Made by a program: the position numbers and the translations under genes
Notes under the pieces: model-generated
The model's input: only the letters and a program-made list of their open reading frames with translations
What the model was told of the DNA's origin: nothing
The model's database searches: none
In this document: in pieces, positions 8,754 to 15,983 of the stretch
Layout of the letters: the number at the start of each line of letters is the position of its first letter
How positions within the stretch are numbered: position 1 is the stretch's first letter
From: Bacteroidales bacterium
Lineage (GTDB): Bacteria > Bacteroidota > Bacteroidia > Bacteroidales > UBA932
Direction: 5' to 3'
NCBI GenBank assembly: GCA_017527415.1
Contig: JAFXQA010000007.1
Span: 1 to 32,262, forward strand
DNA: 32,262 bases

Positions 8754-8961
8754 GCCGACCTGTAGAGGTTTCGGGCGTTTTCCTTGACGGGTAGGGCAAA
8801 AAACAGCCCACCCGTAGAGGTTTCGGGCTTTTTCCTCGACAGGTGGGGCAAAAAATAGCCGACCTGTAGAGGTTTCGGGCGTTTTCCTCGACGGGTAGGG
8901 CAAAAAACGGCCGACACGTAGAGGTTTCAGCCAATTTCCTCGACGGGTCGGAGGGAAAGCG
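8754..8961. repeat. Four-unit, 52-bp tandem repeat array forming hairpins
   Basis: The GTAGAGG core recurs at 8762, 8814, 8866 and 8918, exactly 52 bp apart. Units are 8754-8805, 8806-8857, 8858-8909 and a diverged 8910-8961. Across unit junctions the DNA forms hairpins with an A-rich loop: ACGGGT pairs with ACCCGT at junction 1-2, while ACAGGT pairs with ACCTGT at junction 2-3. This paired change preserves the stem. Hairpins of about 39 bp are separated by a 13-nt linker, TTTCGGGCGTTTT in two cases. The array occupies the 500-bp gene-free stretch between the helicase gene and nqrA. An open frame crosses it on the minus strand but the 52-bp period shifts frame at every unit, so it is unlikely to be a gene. 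Confidence 0.9.
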
Positions 8962-9004
8962 TCAGAAAACCAAATTTAATAGCGGGAAATCCCCAAAAAA
9001 TGGC

Positions 9005-9012
9005 TATCTTCG
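9005..9012 (+). promoter_or_regulatory. Candidate -7 box of the nqr operon (TATCTTCG)
   Basis: TATCTTCG fits TAnnTTTG with one change, the same T-to-C change seen in other candidate promoters here. No TTG was found at the expected -33 spacing. Use of this site would give an nqrA leader of about 115 nt. Confidence 0.4.
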
Positions 9013-9026
9013 CGCATGTTTTTCTG

Positions 9027-9050
9027 TTTGTGCGGGCACGCGCACACAAA
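9027..9050 (+). promoter_or_regulatory. Hairpin in the nqr leader
   Basis: GTGCG (9030-9034) pairs with CGCAC (9041-9045) over a 6-nt loop, and flanking TTT can pair with the AAA of the following ACAAA. No U-run follows, so it is not a classical terminator. The remaining leader to 9132 is A-rich and shows no strong Shine-Dalgarno. Confidence 0.35.
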
Positions 9051-9132
9051 TGCAAGCGGACGCCCTAAAGCAACAAGCAGAAGCACAGCGAGTTAACAAG
9101 CAACAATACAAACAAATCATTATACCTATCAA

Positions 9133-10470
9133 ATGTCCAAGAACATCGTTTTGAAAAAAGGGCTTGACATTCCCATCAGCGGGACTGCCGAGCTCCGCCT
9201 TTCCAAGACTGTGTCGCCCGACATCGTTGCCGTAGAGCCCACCGCACTCAAGGGATTCACTCCCCGCCTCCTCGTAAAAGAAGGCGACAAGGTGCTCGCA
9301 GGTTCACCCGTGATGGCCGAAAAGAAGAACCCTTCGATTCTTCTCGCCTCCCCCGTCAGCGGAACGGTGAAAGAAATCGTGCGTGGCGACAAGCGCAAGC
9401 TTCTCGCGGTGACGGTGCTCGCAGATGACGTTCAGGAATACCTGAAGTCCGAGCCCAAGACCGCGGACGATGCAGAAGTCAAGGAAAGCCTCCTCAAAGC
9501 CGGCCTCTGGCCCTTCATAATCCAAAGGCCCTACGGCATAGTTGCCGATCCCGAGGCAACTCCCGATGCCATTTTCGTCTCCGCATTCTCCACTGCGCCC
9601 CTCGCAGCCGACACCGAGTTCACCCTCGGAGCAAAAGTCAACGACATCCAGGCCGCGGTCAATGCCCTTGCGAAGATCGCGAAAGTTCACATTGGCATCG
9701 CAAAAGCCGACTCCGCATTCGCCAAGCTGGAAAATGCCGAAATCACAGTCTTCAAAGGCAAGCACCCCGCCGGCAACGTGGGCGTGCAGATCGCTGCCAC
9801 CAAACCCATCCTCAAGGGCAGCACCGTATGGACCGTAAGCCTCCAGGGCCTGGCCGCCATCGGCAAGTATCTGACCAAAGGCATCTACGACGTCCGCCGC
9901 AAAGTTGCCGTCGTCGGCCCCGCAGCCATCGAAACCGCCTACATCGAAACCCTTCCCGGCGCCCCGATGAAGACCCTCGCAGGCTTCTACGGCGGCAATG
10001 CCGAAGGCGTGCGCATCATCAGCGGCGACATCCTCTCCGGAAAAGCAGTTAGCGCAGACGGCTTCCTCGGATTCTTCGACGACACCGTCACCATCATCCG
10101 CGAAGGCACCGAACCCGAACTCCTCGGATGGGCCAAGCCCGTACGCTGGAGCCAGTTCAGCACAGACCATTCCTACTTCTCCTGGCTCACTCCCTGGCGC
10201 AAGTACGACATGGATACCAACCTCCACGGAGGTCCCCGCGCGTTCGTCATGAACGACAGCTACTACTCCAAGGTGCTCCCCATGGACATCTTCCCGCTCT
10301 ACCTCATCAAGGCCTGCCTCGCAGGAGACATCGACAAGATGGAGCAGTTCGGCATCTATCAGGTTCTTCCCGAGGATCTTGCACTCTGCGAGTACATCGA
10401 CCCTTCCAAGAACTACATTCAGGAAATGATAGCTCAGGGCATAGACCTGATGCTCAAAGAAATGGCTTAA
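9133..10470 (+). CDS. nqrA: Na+-translocating NADH:quinone reductase subunit A
   Basis: Peripheral cytoplasmic subunit of Na+-NQR, which oxidises NADH, reduces quinone and pumps Na+ across the inner membrane. The 445-residue product opens with the NqrA signature (KKGLDIPISGTAE), then a biotinyl/barrel-sandwich-like segment around VKEGDKVLAGSPVMAEKK and ASPVSGTVKEI, and continues through the typical central and C-terminal region (ALCEYIDPSKN). Length is normal for the family. It begins the six-gene operon in the standard nqrABCDEF order; nqrB starts 4 nt after its stop. Confidence 0.98.
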   Translation: MSKNIVLKKGLDIPISGTAELRLSKTVSPDIVAVEPTALKGFTPRLLVKEGDKVLAGSPVMAEKKNPSILLASPVSGTVKEIVRGDKRKLLAVTVLADDVQEYLKSEPKTADDAEVKESLLKAGLWPFIIQRPYGIVADPEATPDAIFVSAFSTAPLAADTEFTLGAKVNDIQAAVNALAKIAKVHIGIAKADSAFAKLENAEITVFKGKHPAGNVGVQIAATKPILKGSTVWTVSLQGLAAIGKYLTKGIYDVRRKVAVVGPAAIETAYIETLPGAPMKTLAGFYGGNAEGVRIISGDILSGKAVSADGFLGFFDDTVTIIREGTEPELLGWAKPVRWSQFSTDHSYFSWLTPWRKYDMDTNLHGGPRAFVMNDSYYSKVLPMDIFPLYLIKACLAGDIDKMEQFGIYQVLPEDLALCEYIDPSKNYIQEMIAQGIDLMLKEMA

Positions 10471-10474
10471 GATT

Positions 10475-11563
10475 ATGAAGAAATTCTGGCATGCAACAGT
10501 GGATGCCTTCTCGACCTTCCTGAAGGTTCCCGGCACGGTCACCAAGAAAGGTGCACACGTGCGCGATGCGATCGATCTTAAGCGCATTATGATCATCGCG
10601 GTGATATCCGTGGTCCCCGCCGCCATCTTTGGCATGTGGAACGTCGGATACCAGCACTCTCTGGCCATCGGAGACGGCCGTCTCCAGATCCTGGCCAACT
10701 TCTGGTACGGATTCCTCAAAGTGCTGCCCCTCTACGTGGTGGCATACGGAGTGGGTCTGTTCATAGAATTCTTCTCCGCAGGAATCAGGAACGAAGAAGT
10801 GAACGAGGGATACCTGATGTCGGGTATGCTCATCCCGCTCATCGTTCCCGTCACGGTTCCGCTCTGGATGCTTGCAATCGCTGTCGCCTTCAGCGTGATC
10901 TTCGTGAAGGAATGCTTCGGCGGCACCGGAATGAACATCTGGAACCCGGCACTCGTTACCCGCGCCTTCCTCTTCTTCTCCTATCCTTCCGCGATGTCCG
11001 GCTCTCAGTGCTGGATCAGCCTGAAGGCGGGAGAGCAGGTGGTGGACGGCTTCACCGGAGCCACTCCCCTCGCCCTTGACGGAGCGGCGGCGCAGTACGG
11101 CACCGGCATCTGGGACTACATCATCGGCACCATCCCCGGTTCCGTGGGTGAAACCTCGGTGATCGCCATACTTCTCGGCGCAGCCATCCTGATCTGGACG
11201 GGCGTAGCCAGCTGGAAGATAATGCTCTCCTCCGTAGTCGGCGCGCTCTTCGTGGGCGGCCTCGCCAACCTCGCCGGAGTGGGCATCCCCGCTTGGGAAC
11301 ATCTGGTTCTCGGCGGCTTCGCCTTCGGTACCGTCTTCATGGCCACCGACCCTGTCACCTCGGCACAGACCGAGTGCGGCAAGTGGATCTACGGCTTCCT
11401 CGTGGGTGCGCTCTGCGTCACGGTGCGCCTCTTCAACCCCGGTTATGCCGAGGGTATGATGCTGGCCATCCTGCTGGGCAACACCTTCGCTCCGCTCATC
11501 GACCATTACGTGGTTAACGGCGCCATGAAGCGCCGCACCAAGGCCGCAATGAAAACCGCTTAA
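10475..11563 (+). CDS. nqrB: Na+-NQR subunit B
   Basis: Integral membrane core subunit that carries covalent FMN and riboflavin and lies at the Na+ path; 362 residues with about ten hydrophobic segments. The FMN attachment motif DGFTGAT is present, with Thr197 as the predicted phosphoester-linked residue. Other family landmarks are the GTGMNIWNPALVTRAFLFFSYP segment, where the N-terminal part GTGMNIWNPA is highly conserved, and ATDPVTSAQT near the C-terminus. It sits between nqrA (4-nt gap) and nqrC (12-nt gap). Confidence 0.98.
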   Translation: MKKFWHATVDAFSTFLKVPGTVTKKGAHVRDAIDLKRIMIIAVISVVPAAIFGMWNVGYQHSLAIGDGRLQILANFWYGFLKVLPLYVVAYGVGLFIEFFSAGIRNEEVNEGYLMSGMLIPLIVPVTVPLWMLAIAVAFSVIFVKECFGGTGMNIWNPALVTRAFLFFSYPSAMSGSQCWISLKAGEQVVDGFTGATPLALDGAAAQYGTGIWDYIIGTIPGSVGETSVIAILLGAAILIWTGVASWKIMLSSVVGALFVGGLANLAGVGIPAWEHLVLGGFAFGTVFMATDPVTSAQTECGKWIYGFLVGALCVTVRLFNPGYAEGMMLAILLGNTFAPLIDHYVVNGAMKRRTKAAMKTA

Positions 11564-11575
11564 ACTGAAAGAGTC

Positions 11576-12334
11576 ATGAACACGAACAACAATCTCTATA
11601 CAGTTGTCTACACTACCATCATAGTGGTGATAGTGGCGGCGGTTCTCGCATTCGTGAGCCAGAGCCTCAAGAGCAGGCAGGACGCCAACGAAAAGGCAGA
11701 GACTATCAGCCAGATGCTCACTGCGGGCGGATTCGGCAACAAGGCCGAGTTCCAGGCAATGGGCAATGCAAAAGTGCTTGAGACCTACGGAAACGAAGTG
11801 GAGGCAGCTTTCACGGTGGATGCAGCCGGCGCAAAGGTCGCCGACCTCGACATCGCTGCCAGGGAGGTATTCTCCCGCAGCCAGCTCAAGGCACAGAACT
11901 ATAAGGTGAAGGCCGGTGAAGGCTACGCCCTTCCCGTCTTCATATTCAAGAACGGCATAACCGTGGTTCCCGTCTACGGCGCAGGCCTGTGGGGTCCCGT
12001 CTGGGGCTACATCGCCTTCGAACAGGACGGCAAGACGATCCACGGCGCATACTTCGACCATGAGTCCGAGACCGCCGGCCTCGGCGCCCGCATCAAGGAC
12101 GATCCCGCCTTCCAGGCTGAGTTCGTCGGCGAGCAGGCCTGGTTCGGCGAGAGCCCCGTATTCGCGATTGTCAAGGGCGGAGCTCCCGCAGAAGACGGCA
12201 AGAGCCTGGTGGACAACAAGATCGACGCCATTACCGGCGCGACCATGACATCCCAGGGCCTCGATGCCGCCATCAACGCATGGCTCGGAGCTTATGCCGC
12301 CTATTTCGGAACAGCTAAAGCAGTGGAGGAATAA
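11576..12334 (+). CDS. nqrC: Na+-NQR subunit C
   Basis: FMN-binding periplasmic-facing subunit that relays electrons within Na+-NQR; 252 residues. One N-terminal membrane helix (about residues 8-28, TVVYTTIIVVIVAAVLAFV) precedes a soluble FMN_bind domain. The flavinylation motif is DAITGATMTS with Thr223 as the predicted FMN-linked residue; flavinylation needs an ApbE transferase, which is not encoded in this window. The GPVWGYIAFE and ETAGLGARI segments are typical. It uses the ATG in GAGTCATG, and nqrD begins 3 nt after its stop. Confidence 0.97.
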   Translation: MNTNNNLYTVVYTTIIVVIVAAVLAFVSQSLKSRQDANEKAETISQMLTAGGFGNKAEFQAMGNAKVLETYGNEVEAAFTVDAAGAKVADLDIAAREVFSRSQLKAQNYKVKAGEGYALPVFIFKNGITVVPVYGAGLWGPVWGYIAFEQDGKTIHGAYFDHESETAGLGARIKDDPAFQAEFVGEQAWFGESPVFAIVKGGAPAEDGKSLVDNKIDAITGATMTSQGLDAAINAWLGAYAAYFGTAKAVEE

Positions 12335-12337
12335 GGT

Positions 12338-12943
12338 ATGAAACTGAAAGAAACGATTCTCGACCCTATCTTCAAGAGTAACCCGATTACCGTCCTGGTG
12401 CTCGGTATCTGCTCTTCGCTGGCGGTCACCGTGACCATGAAAGGCGCCCTCGTGATGGCGCTGTCGGTTATGGCGGTATGCGGCATCTCCAGCCTCATCC
12501 TCTCCACCCTGCGCAATACCATCCCCGGGCGTGTGCGTATTATCGTGCAGCTCGTCGTGGTGGCAATGATGGTGATCCTGGTGGACCAGATCCTCAAGAG
12601 CTTCGAGGCCACCTATCCCATCGACAAGCAGCTCTCCGTCTACATCAGCCTGATCATTACCAACTGCATCGTGATGGGCCGTATCGAGGCATTCGCCCTC
12701 GGCAACAAGCCCATCCCCTCTATGCTGGACGGCCTCGCCAACGGCGCAGGCTACGGGCTGGTTCTTCTCATCGTGGCCTTCTTCCGCGAACTTCTCGGAA
12801 GCGGCACTCTCTTCGGAATCCAGGTAATGCCTGCAGGTTACGTGACCAACAATCTGGTGATCCTGCCGCCCTTCGCCCTCATCCTCCTCGGATGCATCGT
12901 GTGGGTGCAGCGCAGCATCCAGAAAGACCTTCAGGAGAAATAA
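12338..12943 (+). CDS. nqrD: Na+-NQR subunit D
   Basis: Integral membrane subunit with about six helices, 201 residues. With NqrE it forms the antiparallel pair that holds an intramembrane Fe-S centre: the two ligand cysteines are seen at Cys25 (LGICSS) and Cys110 (TNCIVMGR). The start is supported by GGAGG at 12325-12329, eight nucleotides before the ATG and inside the end of nqrC, which suggests translational coupling. Length and motifs match the family. Confidence 0.97.
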   Translation: MKLKETILDPIFKSNPITVLVLGICSSLAVTVTMKGALVMALSVMAVCGISSLILSTLRNTIPGRVRIIVQLVVVAMMVILVDQILKSFEATYPIDKQLSVYISLIITNCIVMGRIEAFALGNKPIPSMLDGLANGAGYGLVLLIVAFFRELLGSGTLFGIQVMPAGYVTNNLVILPPFALILLGCIVWVQRSIQKDLQEK

Positions 12944-12961
12944 CTCTAACACCAACGGAAT

Positions 12962-13558
12962 ATGGATCTTATCAGTTTATTCGTAAAGTCGATCTTCGTA
13001 GACAATATGATCTTCGCATACTTCCTGGGTATGTGCTCATACCTGGCAGTGTCGAAGAACGTGAAGACGGCTACCGGCCTCGGTGTTGCAGTTATTTTCG
13101 TGCTGCTGGTCACCGTGCCTATCAACTACCTTCTGAACAAATACGTCCTCGGTCCCGACGCCCTCATCGAAGGCGTGGACCTGAGTTTCCTCAGCGTCAT
13201 CATCTTCATCGCGGTCATCGCCGCCATAGTACAGATAGTGGAAATGGTGGTGGAGCGCTTCGCTCCCTCCCTCTACAACGCGCTGGGTATCTTCCTGCCG
13301 CTGATCGCGGTGAACTGCGCCATCCTCGGCGGAGCCCTCTTCATGCAGCAGAAAGAATTCGCAAACGTGGGTGAATCCGCAGTTTACGCCCTCGGTTCAG
13401 GCATAGGCTGGTTCCTCGCAATCGTGGCACTCGCCGCTATCCGCGAGAAACTCTCCTATAGTAACGTCCCCGCACCACTCAAAGGTCTGGGCATCACGTT
13501 CATCACCGTCGGGCTCATGGGTATGGCGTTCATGGCATTCATGGGTATATCACTTTAA
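12962..13558 (+). CDS. nqrE: Na+-NQR subunit E
   Basis: Integral membrane partner of NqrD, 198 residues with about six helices and inverted topology relative to NqrD. Fe-S ligand cysteines are Cys25 ([10 protein letters not shown]) and Cys119 (AVNCAILGG). The [10 protein letters not shown] loop and the C-terminal [16 protein letters not shown] region are typical of the family. It lies 18 nt after nqrD and 15 nt before nqrF, in the standard order. Confidence 0.97.
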   Translation: MDLISLFVKSIFVDNMIFAYFLGMCSYLAVSKNVKTATGLGVAVIFVLLVTVPINYLLNKYVLGPDALIEGVDLSFLSVIIFIAVIAAIVQIVEMVVERFAPSLYNALGIFLPLIAVNCAILGGALFMQQKEFANVGESAVYALGSGIGWFLAIVALAAIREKLSYSNVPAPLKGLGITFITVGLMGMAFMAFMGISL

Positions 13559-13560
13559 CA

Positions 13561-13566
13561 AGGAGG
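13561..13566 (+). promoter_or_regulatory. Strong Shine-Dalgarno of nqrF (AGGAGG)
   Basis: A perfect AGGAGG lies seven nucleotides before the nqrF ATG at 13574. Most genes in this window lack such a site, as is usual in Bacteroidota, so this one and the GGAGG before nqrD stand out. Confidence 0.7.
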
Positions 13567-13573
13567 AAAGAAT

Positions 13574-14842
13574 ATGACATCGACAATTCTAAGTGCAGTC
13601 CTTGTGATAGTGGTCGTGACGCTGCTTCTGGTGGCGCTCCTGCTCATAATCAAGGCCAGGCTCACCCCCTCAGGGAAGGTGACCGTAGATATCAACAACG
13701 GAAAGAAGGTTCTCGAGGTGCCCCAGGGAGGCGATCTGATGCACACCCTGGCGGACGAGAAGATCTTCCTCCCCTCTGCCTGCGGCGGCAAGGCCAACTG
13801 CGGCCAGTGCAAGGTGCAGGTGCTCGAGGGCGGCGGCGAGATCCTCCCCACCGAAAAGGGATTCTTCAACCGCAAGCAGATTAAGGACGGCATGCGTCTC
13901 GGATGCCAGGTGAAGGTTAAGGAAGATCTCAAGATCGCGGTTCCCGACTCCACCCTCAGTGTCAAGAAACTTGAGTGCGAGGTTATCTCCAACAAGAACG
14001 TGGCCACCTTCATCAAGGAATTCACCGTCAGGCTCCCCGAAGGCGAGCATCTCGAGTTCAAGTCCGGAGAATACATCCAGATCGACATCCCCGAGTACGA
14101 CATCGACTTCGCCGACATCGATGTGGATCCCATCTATCGCGGCGACTGGGAGAAATACGGTTTCTTCGGCATCAAGTACAAGAACACCGTTCCCACCGTA
14201 CGCGCCTACTCGATGGCTTCCTATCCTGCGGAGAAGAACATCATCAAGCTCAACGTGCGTATCGCCACGCCTCCTTTCGACCGCAGTCAGCCGAAAGGCG
14301 TGTTCAAGATGCTGCCCGTGCCTCCCGGAATCTCCTCCTCTTATGTATTCACCCGCAAACCCGGCGACAAAGTCACCATCAGCGGCCCGTTCGGAGAGTT
14401 CCTCCTGCCGGAGAATGATCCCATCGACATGGAATACATCTTCGTGGGCGGCGGTGCCGGTATGGCCCCTCTGCGCAGCCACATAATGCATCTCTTCAAG
14501 ACCATGAAGACCACCCGCACCGTGCACTTCTTCTATGGAGCGCGCAGCCTCGTGGAAGCTTTCTATCTTGAAGATTTCGCCGAGATCGAGAAAGAGTTCC
14601 CGAACTTCAAGTTCCACCTCGCTCTCGACCGTCCGGACCCTGCGGCAGATGCCGCCGGAGTGCCCTACACCCCCGGATTTGTACATAATGTTATGTATGA
14701 GACCTACCTCAAGAACCACGAGACTCCTGAGGATATCAAATACTTCATGTGCGGCCCGCCTATGATGGTAGGCGCAGTGAACGGGCTCCTCGACAGCCTC
14801 GGTGTACCTCCCGAAAGCATACTCTACGACAACTTCGGTTAG
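13574..14842 (+). CDS. nqrF: Na+-NQR subunit F, NADH dehydrogenase
   Basis: Entry point of electrons: binds NADH and FAD and passes electrons to a 2Fe-2S cluster; 422 residues. An N-terminal membrane helix (about 6-28) is followed by a plant-type ferredoxin domain with ligands Cys70, Cys76, Cys79 (ACGGKANCGQC) and Cys111 (RLGCQV). The ferredoxin-reductase part has the FAD motif RAYSMAS, GPFGEF, the nucleotide motif GGGAGMAPLRSH, and the C-terminal MCGPPMM. It ends the operon and is followed by an intrinsic terminator 30 nt after its stop. Confidence 0.98.
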   Translation: MTSTILSAVLVIVVVTLLLVALLLIIKARLTPSGKVTVDINNGKKVLEVPQGGDLMHTLADEKIFLPSACGGKANCGQCKVQVLEGGGEILPTEKGFFNRKQIKDGMRLGCQVKVKEDLKIAVPDSTLSVKKLECEVISNKNVATFIKEFTVRLPEGEHLEFKSGEYIQIDIPEYDIDFADIDVDPIYRGDWEKYGFFGIKYKNTVPTVRAYSMASYPAEKNIIKLNVRIATPPFDRSQPKGVFKMLPVPPGISSSYVFTRKPGDKVTISGPFGEFLLPENDPIDMEYIFVGGGAGMAPLRSHIMHLFKTMKTTRTVHFFYGARSLVEAFYLEDFAEIEKEFPNFKFHLALDRPDPAADAAGVPYTPGFVHNVMYETYLKNHETPEDIKYFMCGPPMMVGAVNGLLDSLGVPPESILYDNFG

Positions 14843-14872
14843 TAGGTAGCAACAGTAGGTAAAAACTCCCAG

Positions 14873-14907
14873 ACCCTCCGGAAACATATACGATTCCGGA
14901 GGGTTTT
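14873..14907 (+). terminator. Intrinsic terminator of the nqr operon
   Basis: A perfect 11-bp inverted repeat (ACCCTCCGGAA at 14873-14883, TTCCGGAGGGT at 14894-14904) with a 10-nt loop, followed by a short T-run. Confidence 0.93.
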
Positions 14908-14912
14908 CGTAT

Positions 14913-14944
14913 CGCAAACTTAAAAACACCCCCGCAAACTTAAA
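14913..14944. repeat. Pair of 12-bp direct repeats, operator-like
   Basis: CGCAAACTTAAA occurs at 14913-14924 and again at 14933-14944, a 20-bp period (about two helical turns). The pair ends about 24 bp before the -33-like TTG of the following promoter, the position expected for an activator binding the same face of DNA. Confidence 0.55.
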
Positions 14945-14968
14945 TTATGCAGTTTTTTGCCATTTTTT

Positions 14969-15000
14969 TTGGGAGTCCGTTTTCGTAAGGCCTAGCTTTG
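14969..15000 (+). promoter_or_regulatory. Promoter upstream of the fimbrillin-like lipoprotein
   Basis: TTG at 14969-14971 (end of a T-run, TTTTTG) and TAGCTTTG at 14993-15000 fit the Bacteroidota -33/-7 pattern with a 21-bp spacer, slightly longer than the usual 19. The start site would be near 15007, giving a leader of about 90 nt to the ATG at 15098. Confidence 0.6.
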
Positions 15001-15008
15001 CAACAGTA

Positions 15009-15083
15009 ATGAAACGCGGAACTGTGGCCGGCGGTCTTCTCCTTGGGCATCCGCCCGGAGGCATTCTGCCCCACACAAACTAA
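15009..15083 (+). CDS. Possible 24-residue leader ORF
   Basis: ATG at 15009, eight nucleotides after the -7 box, opens a short frame (MKRGTVAGGLLLGHPPGG...) that ends with TAA at 15081-15083, 14 nt before the lipoprotein start. If the promoter is used as predicted, the mRNA begins almost on this ATG. There is no homology or ribosome-binding evidence, and it may be chance. Confidence 0.2.
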   Translation: MKRGTVAGGLLLGHPPGGILPHTN

Positions 15084-15097
15084 CTGGTAGTATTCTT

Positions 15098-15940
15098 ATG
15101 TCGCTTTCAGACCAAAAGCCAAAGTTCCACCACTTGCAGAGATACGGGGCCCAGACGCTCCTCACGGCCGTGACGGTTCTGATCTGCGCCTGTACCCGGG
15201 CCCCGTCTTTGCACAGTGATACAGCCGATACAGATTCACTCACGGTTCATGTCTGCAGTGCCATACCTTATAATCATATAGACATATTCGTCTTTGCAGA
15301 TACGCTCACGCGCCAGCTGGAATTTCACCGACGCCTGGGAAGCCGGACATTCATAAACCTTCCCGCCTGCAAAGGAGACAAACTGGTCGTTGCCCTCGCA
15401 AACGTGCAAGGCAGTTTCGGGGCCCTCCCGGAACGATATTCAACGATGGAACGGCTTACCATGGATTATGCGGACGAGGACCCGGCAGCACCGCTTCAGG
15501 CCGGGCAGTGCCATGCAGAAGCAGGAAAGATGACAGAACTGGACATCCTGCCGCTGTTATGCCCGGTCAGCATCGGCAGAATAAGCCTTGACGAGAATGC
15601 TCCGCTGGAGGAGGCTGTTGTACAGCTGCTAAACGTAAATGAGCGGGCGGAGATACTGCGCTCGGACGGATTTCACCCATCCGCCACCCTGGACAGCCCG
15701 GAGACTCTGCGGCATCCCCATATCATGCTGCAGGAGTTTCAATTCGACATCGGAAGTCTTCCGCAGGATGCCGGCATCACCCTCTGGTGCTATCCGAATG
15801 AGGATGAAGACGGCCCCGGAGGAAGGTGCACGGCGCTACGGATAAGCGGCAGGCTCAGGGGAAAAACAAAAGAATACCTGGTCCCGCTGGGTCCTGTCCA
15901 CCGGGGAAAAGGCCTGGAGGTGGATATTGAATTAAAATAG
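15098..15940 (+). CDS. Fimbrillin/Mfa2-like lipoprotein
   Basis: A 280-residue predicted lipoprotein: a charged N-terminus, hydrophobic stretch LLTAVTVLICAC and lipobox-type ICAC (Cys32). The mature part has the feel of FimB/Mfa2-type anchors of Bacteroidales fimbriae: DSLTVHVCSAIPYNHIDIFVF, then a loop giving INLPACKGDKLVVALANVQG, a beta-rich pattern shared by these Greek-key fimbrillin folds. No partner fimbrillin or minor tip genes follow; the next gene starts a different operon after 43 nt. It has its own promoter with direct repeats. Assignment rests on the domain pattern only; a stand-alone surface lipoprotein is an equally good description. Confidence 0.5.
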   Translation: MSLSDQKPKFHHLQRYGAQTLLTAVTVLICACTRAPSLHSDTADTDSLTVHVCSAIPYNHIDIFVFADTLTRQLEFHRRLGSRTFINLPACKGDKLVVALANVQGSFGALPERYSTMERLTMDYADEDPAAPLQAGQCHAEAGKMTELDILPLLCPVSIGRISLDENAPLEEAVVQLLNVNERAEILRSDGFHPSATLDSPETLRHPHIMLQEFQFDIGSLPQDAGITLWCYPNEDEDGPGGRCTALRISGRLRGKTKEYLVPLGPVHRGKGLEVDIELK

Positions 15941-15957
15941 CAGATTATCCGCATATT

Positions 15958-15982
15958 TTGCTAAATTTGTATGATTTAGCAA
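15958..15982. promoter_or_regulatory. Perfect palindromic operator over the -7 box of the head-group operon
   Basis: TTGCTAAAT (15958-15966) and ATTTAGCAA (15974-15982) form a perfect 9-bp inverted repeat with a 7-nt centre, ending one base before the ATG at 15984. It contains a consensus -7 box TAAATTTG (15962-15969). No TTG sits at the -33 position. Because transcription would start inside the palindrome, a DNA-level repressor or activator site fits better than an RNA hairpin. Confidence 0.6.
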
Positions 15983-15983
15983 T

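Noticed and set aside
8713..8934. A 73-codon minus-strand open frame (MAETSTCRPFFALPVEE...) over the 52-bp array
   Set aside because: The repeat period is not a multiple of three, so each unit is read in a different frame; the frame is open only because the repeat happens to lack stops. No promoter or start signal supports it.
8754..8961. CRISPR array
   Set aside because: The 13-nt linkers are themselves nearly constant and too short for spacers, the whole 52-bp unit repeats, and no cas genes are in the window.
10454..12955. An 833-codon open frame antisense to nqrB-nqrD
   Set aside because: It mirrors strongly biased codon use of the nqr genes, has His/Asp/Glu-rich low-complexity translation, and matches no family. 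The same applies to long frames opposite the S9 peptidase, nqrA and nqrF.
14913..15100. Invertible (phase-variable) promoter before the fimbrillin-like gene
   Set aside because: The repeats there are direct, not inverted, and no flanking inverted repeats or recombinase gene were seen.
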